The notes: generated by a model not told the origin, from the sequence alone. A DNA stretch of 64,000 nucleotides from Isoetes taiwanensis (GCA_021234155.1 JAJEKV010000018.1:21187252-21251251), one strand, 5' to 3'; positions 22,310-33,114 are shown, counted from the stretch's first letter. Numbers and translations: made by a program.

Positions 22310-22819
22310 GCCACTGTCAGGATCTGAAAGCCCTGTTTCCTTCATGGTTTCTCTTCTTGGGAGTGATTTCGCAAGATCTCAGATGTTCTACTTAATTCAA
22401 GCAAAAGATATTGTCTTTTGGAATTGACAGCAATATTTTGAAATGGATTCGACTTGGATTTAGCAAAGATTTAGTTGGATCTAGCTTGGATCAAAGTAGA
22501 ACTGCCATGCTGTAAATTGTTTCGTGCAAATCTAAGCTTAAAATTGAAGCATTTCAAGGTTGATCTTCAGGCAGATCTGGTTGCAATTGCCAGCTTGGCG
22601 ACGCAATGGAATTTGCTTTGCCGGCTGGCGACGCACTGGCGATTTACTGCATCAAATATCTTCTGGATAGAAGAGCCAGAGCAAGCAAAAATAGCAACCT
22701 GTGATACAATTCGGCACCCCGTAGTTGCTTCGTACACCAGCATAGGCATGAGCAATGCAATTACTTTAACTTTCACATGTCTAGAACTGGCATTGTTTCA
22801 ACTTAACAATATTCGGTGG

Positions 22820-22862
22820 AGAGAAATATTCGCAGCGGCCAGGCCGCCGCGATAAATTTCTT
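22820..22862 (+). repeat. GC-rich palindrome, copy P2
   Basis: AGAGAAATATTCGCAGCGGCC, a one-base spacer, then GGCCGCCGCGATAAATTTCTT. The arms are near-complementary. The right flank continues TTGTATTTATACAAGG, also seen after P4 (43451) and at the start of block D1. Confidence 0.9.
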
Positions 22863-22900
22863 GTATATATAATAAATTGTATTTATACAAGGCGTATAAT

Positions 22901-23612
22901 CCCATCGATCCGAGACATCGGATCGCCATTCTAGAATGGGGCGAGCATGCATGTCTTGCATGCATGCATGCGGCGCATACTCTTTCTGGTTGGGAGTTCG
23001 CTATTTTAAGCACGGTTCTGCATCAACGTCTCATCGGCGCTTCCTCTTCTCTCTCAGCAGTACGTTATTCTCTTTTCTTTGAACCCACCCTCCCCCCCTT
23101 CTTTGTTTATTGTATTTGTCGCCTAGCACGCGTGACCAGCCCCTCTATTTGAAGAGGTTTTTGTTTTATTGTCGCATGGTATGCGTGATCAGCCCCTCCA
23201 CTCTAGGAGGTTTGTTTTGTCACGATTTTTTGTGTTGGTAATGTGCAGGTACAGGTTGGCGAGCGACATCTGTTTCGACTTCTCCATTCGTGGGTTTTGG
23301 GAGCGATTTCTCTGCCTTACGTTTGTCCAAGCCCCTTGCCGAAGGCTTATCACTAGGGTTTTTCCTCGAAAACCCGAAAGGGCGGGGTTTTTTAATCCCG
23401 GTGATAAGCTTTCGGCAGGTACACCAGCCAAAGATCTATTAGCATTGTATTTTATGGGGTCCAAATTATATAATTGGATATACCCTTTATTTTTCATGGG
23501 TAGTTCGCATGTGTGCGGCTACCCACTATCCACCATTGTAGAAAATCTGCTGAGATGAATGAGAAGCCTAGTCTATGGGTGGTTTGTTGGTTTCATGCGA
23601 GCCCCATTCTAG
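22901..23612. mobile_element. ~712-bp insertion splitting the palindrome-D junction
   Basis: At P4 the sequence GGCGTATAAT runs directly into AGACTAGAAC. Here the same two pieces are separated by 712 bp, and AAT on both sides could be a 3-bp target duplication. The insert carries CATTCTAGAATGGGGC near its left end and the inverse at its right end. It also has a CATGCATG-rich tract, a duplicated ~57-bp unit holding short hairpins before T runs, and the larger hairpin at 23336-23418. No transposase is seen. The nature of the element is unknown. Confidence 0.5.
23336..23418. other. 18-bp-stem hairpin around a G/C-run loop
   Basis: TTGCCGAAGGCTTATCAC (23336-23353) pairs with GTGATAAGCTTTCGGCAG (23401-23418) with one or two mismatches or wobbles. 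The enclosed 47 nt contains AGGGTTTTT, AAACCC and GGGGTTTTTT, which can form inner stems. Possible structured RNA or DNA foldback inside the 712-bp insertion. Confidence 0.6.
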
Positions 23613-23980
23613 AATAGACTAGAACATCATAGGCAAAAATTACCTAGTATATTATGTTTAGTTTAACATGTGTCCTGTTGTATATGAGCCCAAGTAAAGG
23701 AAATAATTTAAGCTTGATTAAAAACGAAATAATTTAAGCTTGATTAAAAACCCGACGGACAAACATAAAACACAAATTGTATAATCTTGAGAATATGCCA
23801 AAGGAAGCCTATGACCACATATGAGGACATATAATAGACAAATTGCATAATCTTGAGAACATATCAAAAAAAGCTTACGACCACATGTGAGGACATATAA
23901 TAGACGAGTTGTCTAGCTTTTTCGATTAAGATACAATTTTGGCTTGAAACTTGCAAGATGTAATAGTTCCTTCATATCAC

Positions 23981-24160
23981 TTGTCCCTCGCAAGAGGCGA
24001 TTGATTTTTGAGGAGTTTTTGGATGTGCACTCTTATGCTTAGGCAGGTTGCTTCACTCGGTGGGTCTCCGCTTATCCGCTGAGATTTTATTCCTGTCTCT
24101 GCATTTATACTTGTATTTGACTCTTTGATTGAATAAAGTCTGACGTCCTTCAACAAAAAA
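23981..24160 (+). mobile_element. Short LINE/SINE-type retroposon with target-site duplication
   Basis: A 180-bp insertion is present in block A2 and absent from A1. It is flanked by an 18-19 bp direct repeat (ATAGTTCCTTCATATCAC at 23963-23980 and 24161-24178) and ends in A7 preceded by AATAAAGTCTGACGTCC. The poly-A tail, long target duplication and AATAAA near the tail are hallmarks of target-primed retrotransposition, here either a 5'-truncated LINE tail or a SINE. No A/B box pair is evident, which favours a truncated LINE. Confidence 0.85.
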
Positions 24161-24302
24161 ATAGTTCCTTCATATCACGTCAAACAAAGTAGGTCAGCGT
24201 TCTTGAAAAATCTTGAGCCGTTTTGATTAATGAAAAACGGCCTTGCAGAGACCTGTAGAATCCGGTTTATCTTTGCTTAACATTGGAGAACAGAATGGGA
24301 TC

Positions 24303-24395
24303 AGCCATTCTTGCTGCCCCCATGACCTGCAGAATTAGGTCGTGCCTCAACGGCGTTCCTTAATTCTGCAGGTCATGGAGGAAGCAAGAATGGCT
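24303..24395. ncRNA. MicroRNA-like hairpin, copy 2 (candidate)
   Basis: Duplicate of the 21291 hairpin. The 33-nt arms (24303-24335 and 24363-24395) pair at 31 of 33 positions. The mismatch at arm position 19 of copy 1 is restored here, while a new one appears at position 17. The loop has several substitutions. Fold conservation in both copies supports, but does not prove, a functional small-RNA precursor. Confidence 0.5.
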
Positions 24396-25303
24396 TCCCC
24401 CATTCCGTTATCCATTACATCACTAAATTACTTGAGATTAGTTTCTTTTAATTCTTGCTTATTGAATGCTTCATGATACAATTGCAGTATGAATGCAAAT
24501 AACAGGCCAGTCACATGACCATTTAAATATTTTTGGGTGTTAGATACGCGACGCCTATATTCCTATTTTAAAAGGCTCCTAGCTTCACCAAATTGTAGGA
24601 GGCTACCCAACAATCTTAACATATATTAAACGATTTTTAGATAGAATTCAATTAGTACAAAACTGTGTACATACAGTAGTGCAATGAATCAATTGAATGA
24701 GTGCGGCCTCATCCACCTTGTGGCAGACCATTCCTCTCCTTTGCAACTTCTATGAATACTTTGCGGATCTTGTGTCCCATCATGTTTCTGTAAGTTCAAA
24801 TTTAGCATGCAAACCATAATATATTAAGTCAATGACATGAAATTAGCATCCATGCTCCAAAACAAAACTGTATTACCTCTTCTAGGTTTACATATAACAA
24901 AAGCATTAAAACGTTTTCGTTTTTAAAAACCTTACTATGTGCTGGATGAAAACTTCATGTCCAAGTTGCTAGTAAACCTTAGTTGAACATCACAAAATTT
25001 CCAAATTAATAAATGCAGACCCGATGAAGGATTGTGCCTTAGGTTTTTTGTCCAATTTGCTACAGAATCTCCAGTCAACTAGAATAAAGAAAATAGCAAG
25101 TAGTAAGTCATATGACTGAAAAGAGGTATTTTTTAACTGGTTAAGGGAAATGGTTAAGTGACTAGTTAAAAAACTGGGGGAAGTAGTATATGTAGTAGAA
25201 AGTTCTACTTACCATTGTTAAAGTAAACCAGGGTGGACAGAACAAACGCACGTATTCACTTTTTCAGCCTTGAAATCAATGACCAAATCATCATATTATA
25301 GGA

Positions 25304-26417
25304 AGTTGAAAAAACATATTTATTTATAATATTTCCATTATAATGTTAGGTTATGGAGTTTAAAAGCTCATTTTCCCTACAGAAGCAAGCTTAGCTTTGA
25401 ATTGTTTTTTGGCAGAGTGTCTACCAGAGTTACAGTTCTTAAGGAAGCAACATGGGCGGCAAGTAAATGTTGATTCAATAGATGCAAAAACAAATTTTTC
25501 CTTGAGCTTTACATTCCGCCAGTGAAATGAATGCTTGAAGGCAGTCATAAAATTTGATGGCGGCATCTCCATGGAGCTTAGGGACATGCAAAACATGAAA
25601 CAAAGAAGAATTATTTCAAAAATAGACAACTTAGAGGAATTTAAGCTTTAAACACACACAGAAAAATGGACTAGAAACATGGGTTTAAGCTCTGAATTAG
25701 TAAAGAAAATGGATTAGAAACAGGGATTTAAAACATCGAAGAAGCATTTATGCATGTAAGAATTCTCCCTAATGAATATTTGTTGAAGGACGAGTGCTCG
25801 AGCTCCGACTATAGGATCCGATGAAATGCCCAATTTGTAGTACAAAAATGTAGCTTCTGCAGGAAAACTTGGTTATAAAAAGAGCCTGCATTTGCTTCTC
25901 GATTCATATCCTTTGCCTGAAGGGCCAGAATCCCTTTGCAAGAAGATGCCCGCATTTGTTTCTCAATTCATATCCTTTGCCTGAAGGTTATCCCAGAAGA
26001 GACGACGGATCATCAAGGCGATGAAATTACTCCTTTTACTGGTGCTGTACTCTTTAATAGGGCACCGCCCATTTTGCATGCAAATTTTGCAAAAATGGAA
26101 TGTAGCTTGCAAATTAGAGAGTAATTGCCCCTTCTTCCATGCTTGCAGCCTCATTATCTGGGAAGCATTGGCTATGGCAGTGCAAGTTTCCTAACGATTG
26201 CTTGAAGGGAAGAAATAGGGCAGATTCGCCAATATCCGCAATAAATGCGTCTGGGCAAACAAAAAATGGAGGTAGACCACGTTTCAATTGGAGGGCTGCT
26301 CAAACAAATTACCTCAAACTAATAGAGTGCCAAACAGAAAATAGAACTACATTATATATGAGTGATAGTGTATAGAAACATTCAAGGCATGGTGATTTTT
26401 AAGTGAGTCATATATTA
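25304..26417. repeat. Duplicated block C, copy 1
   Basis: Matches 26963-28170 from AGTTGAAAAAACATATTT to AAGTGAGTCATATATTAT. It lacks about 80 bp present in C2 at 27712-27791. An internal duplication is built on TCATATCCTTTGCCTGAAGG. Short open frames on both strands match no known family. Confidence 0.93.
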
Positions 26418-26436
26418 TTTATTATATATATAAAAA

Positions 26437-26962
26437 ATTGTATTTATACAAGGCGTATAATAGACTAGAACATCATAGGCAAAAATTACCTAGGGGGTAT
26501 CATAGACTAGAACATCATAGGCAAAAATTACCTAGTATGTTATGAGTTTATGGATTAAGCGAGATGAGTTTATGGACTAAGCGAGATTCCCCAATAAATC
26601 ACCAAACTCATGTTGTAATAAATAGGAAGGAGGAGGCAATTCCATAAGATAACCCTCATTTTCAAATATGTTAGAGGATTTTTTTAATGTCGGCCATATA
26701 CTAGATTGAATGGCATCTATCTAAGCACAACATTGCTCTATAGGAGGAATGGATTGAATTAGTTCTAGAAGGTGGAATTAGAATATGCCTACAGAACACT
26801 CATTTTGGAATATGTTAGGAGAATTTTTAACGTCACCATGAGACTCTCGTTTCGAAATATGTTAGGAGGAGAATTTTTAATGCCGGCCAAAGACTAGACT
26901 GACTGGCATGCATGTGAGAGGCACGAGCATTGGTGTATAGAATGAACTGAATTGGTTCTAGA
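26437..26962. repeat. Duplicated block D, copy 1
   Basis: Matches 43504-44015, starting TTGTATTTATACAAGG. It carries a repeated AGACTAGAACATCATAGGC phrase and three degenerate internal units built on AATATGTTAG and a TTTTTAAYGTCGGCC-like phrase. It lacks the palindrome that precedes copy 2. Confidence 0.92.
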
Positions 26963-28170
26963 AAGTTGAAAAAACATATTTATTTATAATATTTCTATTA
27001 TAATGTTAGGTTATGGAGTTTAAAAGCTCATTTTCCCTATCGAAAGCAAGCTTAGCTTTGAATTGTTTTTTGACAGAGTGTCTACCAGAGTTACAGTTCT
27101 TAAGCAAGCAACATGGGCGGCAAGTAAATGTTGATTCAATAGATGCAGAAACAAATTTTTCCTTGAGCTTTACATTCCGCCAGTGAAATGAATGCTTGAA
27201 GGCAGTCATAAAATTTGATGATGGCATCTCCATGGAGCTTAGAAGCATGCAAAACATAGAAATAAAGAAGAATTATTTCAAAAATAGACAACTTAGAGGA
27301 ATTTAAGCTTTAAACACACACAGAAAAATGGACTAGAAACAAGGGGTTTAAGCTCTGAATTAGTAAAGAAAATGGATTAGAAACAGGGATTTAAAACATC
27401 AAAGAAGCATTTATGTAGGTAAGAATTCTCCCTAATGAATATTTGTTGAAGGACGAGTGCTCGAGCTCCGACTATGGGATCCGATGAAGTGCCCTGTTTG
27501 TAGTACAAAAATGCAGCTTCTGCAGAAAAACTTGGCTATAAAAAGAGCCTGCATTTGCCTCTCAATTCATATCCTTTGCCTGAAGGCTATCCCAGAATCC
27601 CTTTGCAAGAAGATGCCCGCATTTGTTTCTCGATCCATATCCTTTGCCTGAAGGTTATCCCAGAAGAGACAACGGATCTTCAAGGCGATGAAATTACTCC
27701 TTTTACTGGTGAGCAGATCCAAAAGCAAGCAAAACAACTTGCAAGAGCCAAATTTGCCCTTAGAGCTTTTGCAAACATAGTAACCACAAGTCTGTACTCT
27801 TTAATAGGGCACCACCCATTTTGCATGCAAATTTTGCAAAAATGGGATGTAGCTTGCAAATTAGAGAGTAATCGCGCCTTCTTCCATGCTTGCAGCCTCA
27901 TATCTGGGAAGCATTGGCTATGGCAGTGCAAGTTTCCTAACGATTGCTTGAAGGGCAAGAAATAGGGCAGATTCGCCAATATCTGCAATAAATGCGTCTG
28001 GGCAAACAAAAAATGGAGGTAGACCATGTTTCGATTGGAGGGCTGTTCAAACAAATTACCTCAAACTAATAGAGTGCCAAACAAAAAATAGAACTGCATT
28101 ATATATAATATGAGTGATAGTGTATAGAAACATTCAAGGCATGGTGAATTTTAAGTGAGTCATATATTAT
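26963..28170. repeat. Duplicated block C, copy 2
   Basis: Second copy of 25304-26417. It retains an 80-bp segment lost from C1, whose frame includes GEQIQKQAKQLARAKFALRA, protein-like but unassigned. Blocks A2-C1-D1-C2 are contiguous. Confidence 0.93.
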
Positions 28171-29098
28171 ATATATCAACTTATTATATATAATTCAGTT
28201 TCAATTTCTGTTTGAAGGTATTTATTTGAAGTTATTTTTGTTTGAGGCATTATGGTTGTGACACGTAAGACAAACAATTTTGTTTGAAGCATCCTGAAGC
28301 CGACACGTGGTTCCCTTTTCTTGCTATGCAATTAATCCCTGGCTCTATACGATTTCTTGCTCTGAAAGCAATCTCTGGGTAAGCAATCCCTCTATTCCTT
28401 AGCAAAGCCGTGTAAGATCTCAGACTAGTTCAAGAAGCCCGGAGTTGCTACAGATAAGCCTTAGGATCTTGCATTTCGTCTTCCCAATCCCCTATTTTCG
28501 ATTAAGCTGCAGACTAGAACAGAGATGGAGAGCCGGATCTTCATGGTCCCATTTTGGGTTGGCGTGGAAGACAGAATCTACAGAGATGGAGGAGCCAGAG
28601 CGGCCCCATCTCCCGCAGCTGCCTATGCATCAATGTATCTGCAATCGACCTGGATCCAAGGCTTCCATCACGTTTTTTTGGACTCCTTTCACCTAATCTG
28701 CTGCTTCAATGCAGGTTTCATCAATCTGGTCACGGTTTTGCTTAGCTTTTTGGGTTTTTCAAGTTATTGGATTGTTGAAATTTGGGGTTCGGCCTTTAGA
28801 GTAGATCAGAAGAAGAAAAATTATGCCGGATCGTATTGAGCGAAGCCACTGCCTCTGTTTAGCCAAATTGCAGAACCATATGAGGATTCAGAGATGAACG
28901 TTTTGCACAGAGCTGGAAATGGCGGTAAAAGCCGCATGGGGAGCTCTGCAAAATTTTAGCCCGGATCGGAATATGAAGGGCTTTGAAGCAAAGGGAATAT
29001 CATTCTGCAAGCAAACGGAGTATGCAAAAATATGTGGGAATTGCTCAAGCAATTTTTAATCCTTTGTAATGACCTCCTTTTTCTTTCTGGATTGATAG
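28171..29098 (+). other. Possible 5' region of the MIP1-like gene; no clear gene
   Basis: A 104-codon frame starts at ATG 28525 (MESRIFMVPFWVGVEDRI) and a short frame at 28893 (MNVLHRAGNGGKSRMGS). Neither matches a family. G+C is higher than in the flanks around 28500-28650, as in first exons. This may be the leader of the gene whose exons lie at 29099-29402. Confidence 0.3.
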
Positions 29099-29402
29099 GT
29101 CTACTATACTGGGGAGGATTTATGCGGCAGACAGGGCCTCAATGCAAGGTTGGGGCTGGAATATCCACAAATTTGCTGGAAACGAGGTACATAATCATAT
29201 CCTCAAGTTCTGAAGCTTCATTTCTTTCTTTGTAACTTATTTGGCATTTTGCATTATCTAAACATGTGCGGGTTCGTTGCAACAGGTTGAGCAGTTGCAA
29301 AAAGAGCTTACAGGAGAAACAAATGTGCGCAGAACTCTGGAAGCTCCATTCCGGCGACCCATTGAAACTCTTAGTCGCCTGCCCCATTACTCACCTCCCA
29401 AG
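29099..29402 (+). CDS. Two exons resembling a MIP1-type leucine-zipper (DUF547 protein) region, partial
   Basis: Exon 1 is 29099-29186 after GATAG; a 99-nt GT-AG intron spans 29187-29285; exon 2 is 29286-29402, ending CCCAAG|GTAGAA. The frames join cleanly (AGNE|VEQLQKEL). Exon 2 reads VEQLQKELTGETNVRRTLEA then LSRLPHYSPPK. This resembles the conserved leucine-zipper segment of plant ternary-complex-factor MIP1 proteins, which carry LQ..L..E...R.ALE......SLPHYLPPK and a DUF547 domain later. Downstream exons are not recognised before the retrotransposon at 30068. This is either a truncated gene or one with long introns. Confidence 0.45.
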
Positions 29403-30062
29403 GTAGAATTGCAAAGAAAAAAATGATCCTGAATTGGTGTTTCTTTACTTCTGATTAATCCTCTGTTTTCCTTGAATTGCTTCTGTTTGCATACCAGTTT
29501 GGCCTTCCGGATCTGCGCCCATTTTGGGTGATTTTTTTTTGCCTTTTTATGCATCTCAAATCCTCTGCATTTCTGCATACTGCGTTCCCCATATGGAAAG
29601 AGCTCTAATTCTGTATCAAAGACCTCTAAGCCATATCCAATACCTTATTTAGCCTTCCTTCCTACTGATCCGCCCTGTAATTCTGCATCAGAAAACTTTA
29701 GGGGCGGCGGCTGTAAAAGCCTTGGTCTAGAGAACGCTGCCCCGACAAAATAGCTGGATTCCTTACTGTTCAAGCGGCAGCATCCGATCACATAAGAAAT
29801 TTGCTATTGTCGATGGTCGATGCGCAAATGGTAGATCATATATAAGAATAAAGGTTCTGGGTCATGGCAAAGTCTTCAAAAATAGGGCACCCAGTGTCTG
29901 ATATGGGACCAGGCATCCTATGGCAACCTGTACGATGCGAATGAAACATTATTATGCCCTGCATACAATGAAGTCATCACAGGATTGCTAAGAGCAAATA
30001 ACAGAGAAGCCGATTGTGCATAACCGATCTGGCAAAATGGACTAAGCCAAATCCGAATTAGA
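29403..30062. other. Intergenic or intronic, no gene seen
   Basis: No convincing frame. The sequence up to 30062 is the left flank of the LTR retrotransposon. Confidence 0.4.
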
Positions 30063-30067
30063 GCAGC

Positions 30068-30299
30068 TAAAATGGACTCTTGACGTGGCACGCTATCTCA
30101 CCACCCAACCACGAGCCCTCAGCTAAGACACCGCTCCCCCAGAGCTCTCCCCCGAGCTACTATATAGCGTGCACGCCCCCTTTGGTCCTTCTTTGGACCA
30201 AAGGCCCTCTTTGGACCATACGGCCCCTTTTGGACTAAAGGCCATCTTTGGACCATAAAGCCCCTTTTGGACTAAAGGCCACGTCCTTGACATATTGCA
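30068..30299 (-). repeat. 3' LTR of the chromovirus
   Basis: 232 bp, reading TGCAATATG...CATTTTA on the minus strand. It contains a TATATAG TATA-like box and three degenerate ~32-bp units with GGCCTTTAGTCCAAA-like phrases. It differs from the 5' LTR at one position that I can see (CCTTGACAT against CCTTGGCAT on the plus strand). Confidence 0.95.
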
Positions 30300-30312
30300 T
30301 TCCCCCCCTCTT
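30300..30312 (-). promoter_or_regulatory. Polypurine tract
   Basis: On the minus strand, CAAGAGGGGGGGAA lies directly before the 3' LTR. This is the expected plus-strand DNA primer site. Confidence 0.85.
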
Positions 30313-30346
30313 GACATTGCAGCAGTCCTCTGCTGCAAGAGGGTGT

Positions 30347-30982
30347 CTAAATGCCTTTAGCCATCCGAGCATAATCCTTCCTTGGCCCTCGCTTAGGCCG
30401 GCTAGTAGAAGCCTGTGCTTGAACTTCCTCTTGTCTCTCAGGTTCCTTAGCTTTCCGATCTTTATATTCCCTAAGAATATCTGGATAAGCTTCTAAAACA
30501 TTGCCACACACCCATGAAGCGTCCTCCAAAGGTTTGTGAGCGAACTTAACCAAATATTGTCTTGAACCACTAGTGGATTTATCCGCCAAAATTGTTTCTG
30601 GCTCTAGAACTTCGGAATCATCAATCAATTCTGGCTCAGTTAACCTCCCAAGTTGAGGTAACTCCTTACCATGATAAGCCTTTAGGAATGAAACATTCAC
30701 TACATCATGCATTTTCCAACCTTGAGGCAATCTTAATTGATATGCATTCTCATTGACCACTTTAATAACTTGAAATGGTCCATGGAAACGGGGCGCCAAC
30801 TTAAGATCCTTCTTGCGCGCATCTTTCTTAAAGTGGCCTTTATGGATCCTCATCCATACCCAATCTCCTTCCTTAAAAATCATTGGTTGTCGCAACTTAG
30901 ATGATTTATTTGCAAAAGATGCTTGAGCATCTCGAATACGAGCTTGAAGCAAGTCTATGAGATCCTTATGCTCAACAACCAA
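30347..30982 (-). pseudogene. Integrase C-terminus and chromodomain frame
   Basis: About 211 codons ending at 30347. The first part is the integrase C-terminal GPF/Y-type module (GPFQVIKVVNENAYQLRLP and VVNVSFLKAY). Around residues 130-175 lies a chromodomain (ILADKSTSGSRQYLVKF, then ASWVC). Chromodomains direct integration to marked chromatin. A Lys/Arg-rich tail follows. It is separated from the integrase core by a frameshift at about 30960-31000. Confidence 0.9.
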
Positions 30983-31605
30983 ATCATCAGCAGCTGGAAC
31001 AGTGGCTCCCGCACAGGCTGACCATAGACCGCCTGAAAAGGGGTCATCTTTATGGTAGACTGATAGGTATTATTATACACAAATTCAGCAATAGGCAAAT
31101 ACTCTTCCCAATGACCTTGATGTTCATTGACAAACCCCCTTAAGATGGAACAAATAACTTTATTTACCACCTCGGATTGTCCATCAGTTTCTGGGTGAAA
31201 CGCAGTGGAGAACCTTAACTCTGTTCCCAATTGCATAAACAATGCCGTCCAGAATTTACTAGTAAACTTTGTATCACGATCCGATATAATAATCTTTGGC
31301 AACCCATGTAGCCTAAATATCTCTTTGATAAAGAGCGTAGCCACACTATAAGCCGTCAACTTATCCGAACAAGGAATAAAATGAGCGTGCTTAGTTAAAC
31401 AATCAACAATTGTCCAAATGACAGTGTTCTTGCGAGAACTGGGAGGAAGACCAACAATAAAATCCATAGTGATCTGTTCCCACTTTGCCTCCGGAATAGG
31501 CAAGGATAAAGGAACACCATGAGGTTTCTTGTTCGCTTTCTTTATCCGTTGACAAGTAACACAATGCGAATATGAACCAAAACATCTCTCCATAATCCGG
31601 GCCAA
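30955..31605 (-). pseudogene. Integrase catalytic core frame
   Basis: Contains the second half of the HHCC zinc site (CVTCQRIK) and the DDE core: Asp in MDFIVGLP, Asp in SDRDTKFTSKF and Glu in GQSEVVNK. The triad is intact. The usual VDRLTKYAHF motif is changed to VDCLTKHAHF. The frame ends by a shift before the integrase C-terminal module. Confidence 0.9.
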
Positions 31606-31964
31606 ATAAAGTATGGTTCAAGCTTTGCCAAAGTTGCCCCCACGCCACGATGACCCGCAGTAGGTGCATCATGGACTTCTTTAAGAATAAGTGACCGAAA
31701 GTTCCGCACAATGCATAGCTTTGGACCTTTATACAAGAACCCATTAACGATCTTATATCCATATGCATTGCCACTTTGAGCTAACAACCAAATATCTTTA
31801 TAATCAGGGTCAGTGGCATACAATGGCTTCATTTCCTCCAAATGGTTGGATTGTGCTATAGAAAGAGAACAAAGCGCATAACGTCTACTTAAAGCATCGG
31901 CTACAACATTCGCTTTACCGGGACGATAATCCATCGAGAAATCGTATTCTTTGCATAAAAGCAA
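31542..31964 (-). pseudogene. RNase H end and integrase zinc-site start frame
   Basis: Begins in the RNase H tail (DYRPGKANVVADALSRR), a strong Ty3/gypsy signature, then runs to the HH half of the integrase zinc site (EVHDAPTAGHRG). It is frameshifted relative to both neighbours. Confidence 0.88.
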
Positions 31965-31995
31965 CCCATTTCAACCGCCTTTCCGAGATAATGTT

Positions 31996-32688
31996 TTACG
32001 TGGAAACAATGTGCCTAATGATTTGGTGGTCGGTCAAAATATGAACGGTTGACCCTATAAGATAGTGTCGCCACACTTTCAAAGCATGAATGACGACCCG
32101 AAATTCCTTATCATAAACACTATATCTACTTTCCGTGTCAGAAAACTTCCGACTTTCATAAGCAATAGGATGACCATCCTGCATCAAAACCGCGCCCAAA
32201 GCCATACCACTTGCATCAACACATAACAAGAAAGGTAGACCAAACTTTGGCAAACGCAGAACAGGAGGATTAACCATGGCATCCTTTAAAACTTGGAAAG
32301 CAAACTGATGAGTATGATTCCATTGGAAAGGAACATCTTTTCGTAGCAACAAATATAAATCTGAAGCTAAACGAGCAAAATTCTGTACAAACTTCCTATA
32401 GTAACTGCATAAGCCCAAAAAGGAACGCAATGCAGCAACTGAAGTAGGTACTGGCCAATCCACAATTGCTTGTACCTTACTGGGATCAACTTTAAGACCC
32501 TCAGCGCAAACAATATGACCCAAATATTCAATTTCCGATTGGAAAAAGATACTTTTCTTAGGATTAAGAGTCATAGACTCCTCCCTCAACCGACGGAAAA
32601 CCTCCCACAAATGCAAGTAATGGTCTTCCTCGGACTTACTAAAAACTAATATGTCATCAAAGAACACGACAACATAAACGCCATGCAC
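31996..32688 (-). pseudogene. Reverse transcriptase palm/thumb and RNase H frame
   Basis: Carries the RT active-site box as FFDDILVFS (the two catalytic Asp retained), EYLGHIV, the connection region and RNase H (VDASGMALGAVL, YSVYDKEF). It ends by a frameshift after LTDHQIIRHI. Upstream, a frameshift with an in-frame stop separates it from the RT fingers. Confidence 0.9.
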
Positions 32689-32692
32689 ATCT

Positions 32693-33091
32693 TCAAATAT
32701 TAAGCCCCATTAGCCTCATAAAAGAAGTCGGGCGATTTGTAAGTCCAAATGGCATGACCAAAAACTCATAATGTCCAAAGGTTGTCCTAAACGCAGTCTT
32801 GTGAACATCTTCAGGCGCAACCTTAAGTTGCCAATACCCTGACTTAAGATCAAGACGGCTAAAAACTGTGGCACCTTGGAGTTGATCAAACAAATCATCC
32901 GCCCTTGGTATAGGAAACCGATTCTTTATGGTTATCTTATTCAAAGTGCGATAATCGATACACATGCGCCAGGAATTATCTTTTTTCTTAACCAACAAGA
33001 CAGGAGCACCAAAAGGTGAAGAACTATGGCGGATCAATCCAATTTTGAAGTAACTCATCAAGTCGGCGCCTAATCTCAACTTGTTGGCCAT
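32693..33091 (-). pseudogene. Reverse transcriptase fingers/palm frame
   Basis: Contains [35 protein letters not shown] (catalytic Asp) and [10 protein letters not shown], all standard Ty3/gypsy RT motifs. Two frameshifts (about 33045 and 33115) separate it from the protease frame, with about 25 codons of RT in the intermediate frame. Confidence 0.9.
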
Positions 33092-33114
33092 GCATTCTCC
33101 GATAAGGAGCTTGA

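Larger units (their letters stand above)
23662..25310. repeat. Duplicated block A, copy 2
   Basis: Second copy of 20955-22309. Relative to copy 1 it has a 26-bp tandem duplication at about 23699-23750, an ~80-bp duplication at about 23760-23910, and the retroposon at 23981-24160. It is preceded by a 40-bp remnant of block D (about 23613-23655) and followed directly by block C1. Confidence 0.95.

Noticed and set aside
30123-30338. Minus-strand 71-codon frame in the retrotransposon LTR
   Set aside because: Lies in the LTR and its short internal repeats; no relation to gag-pol.
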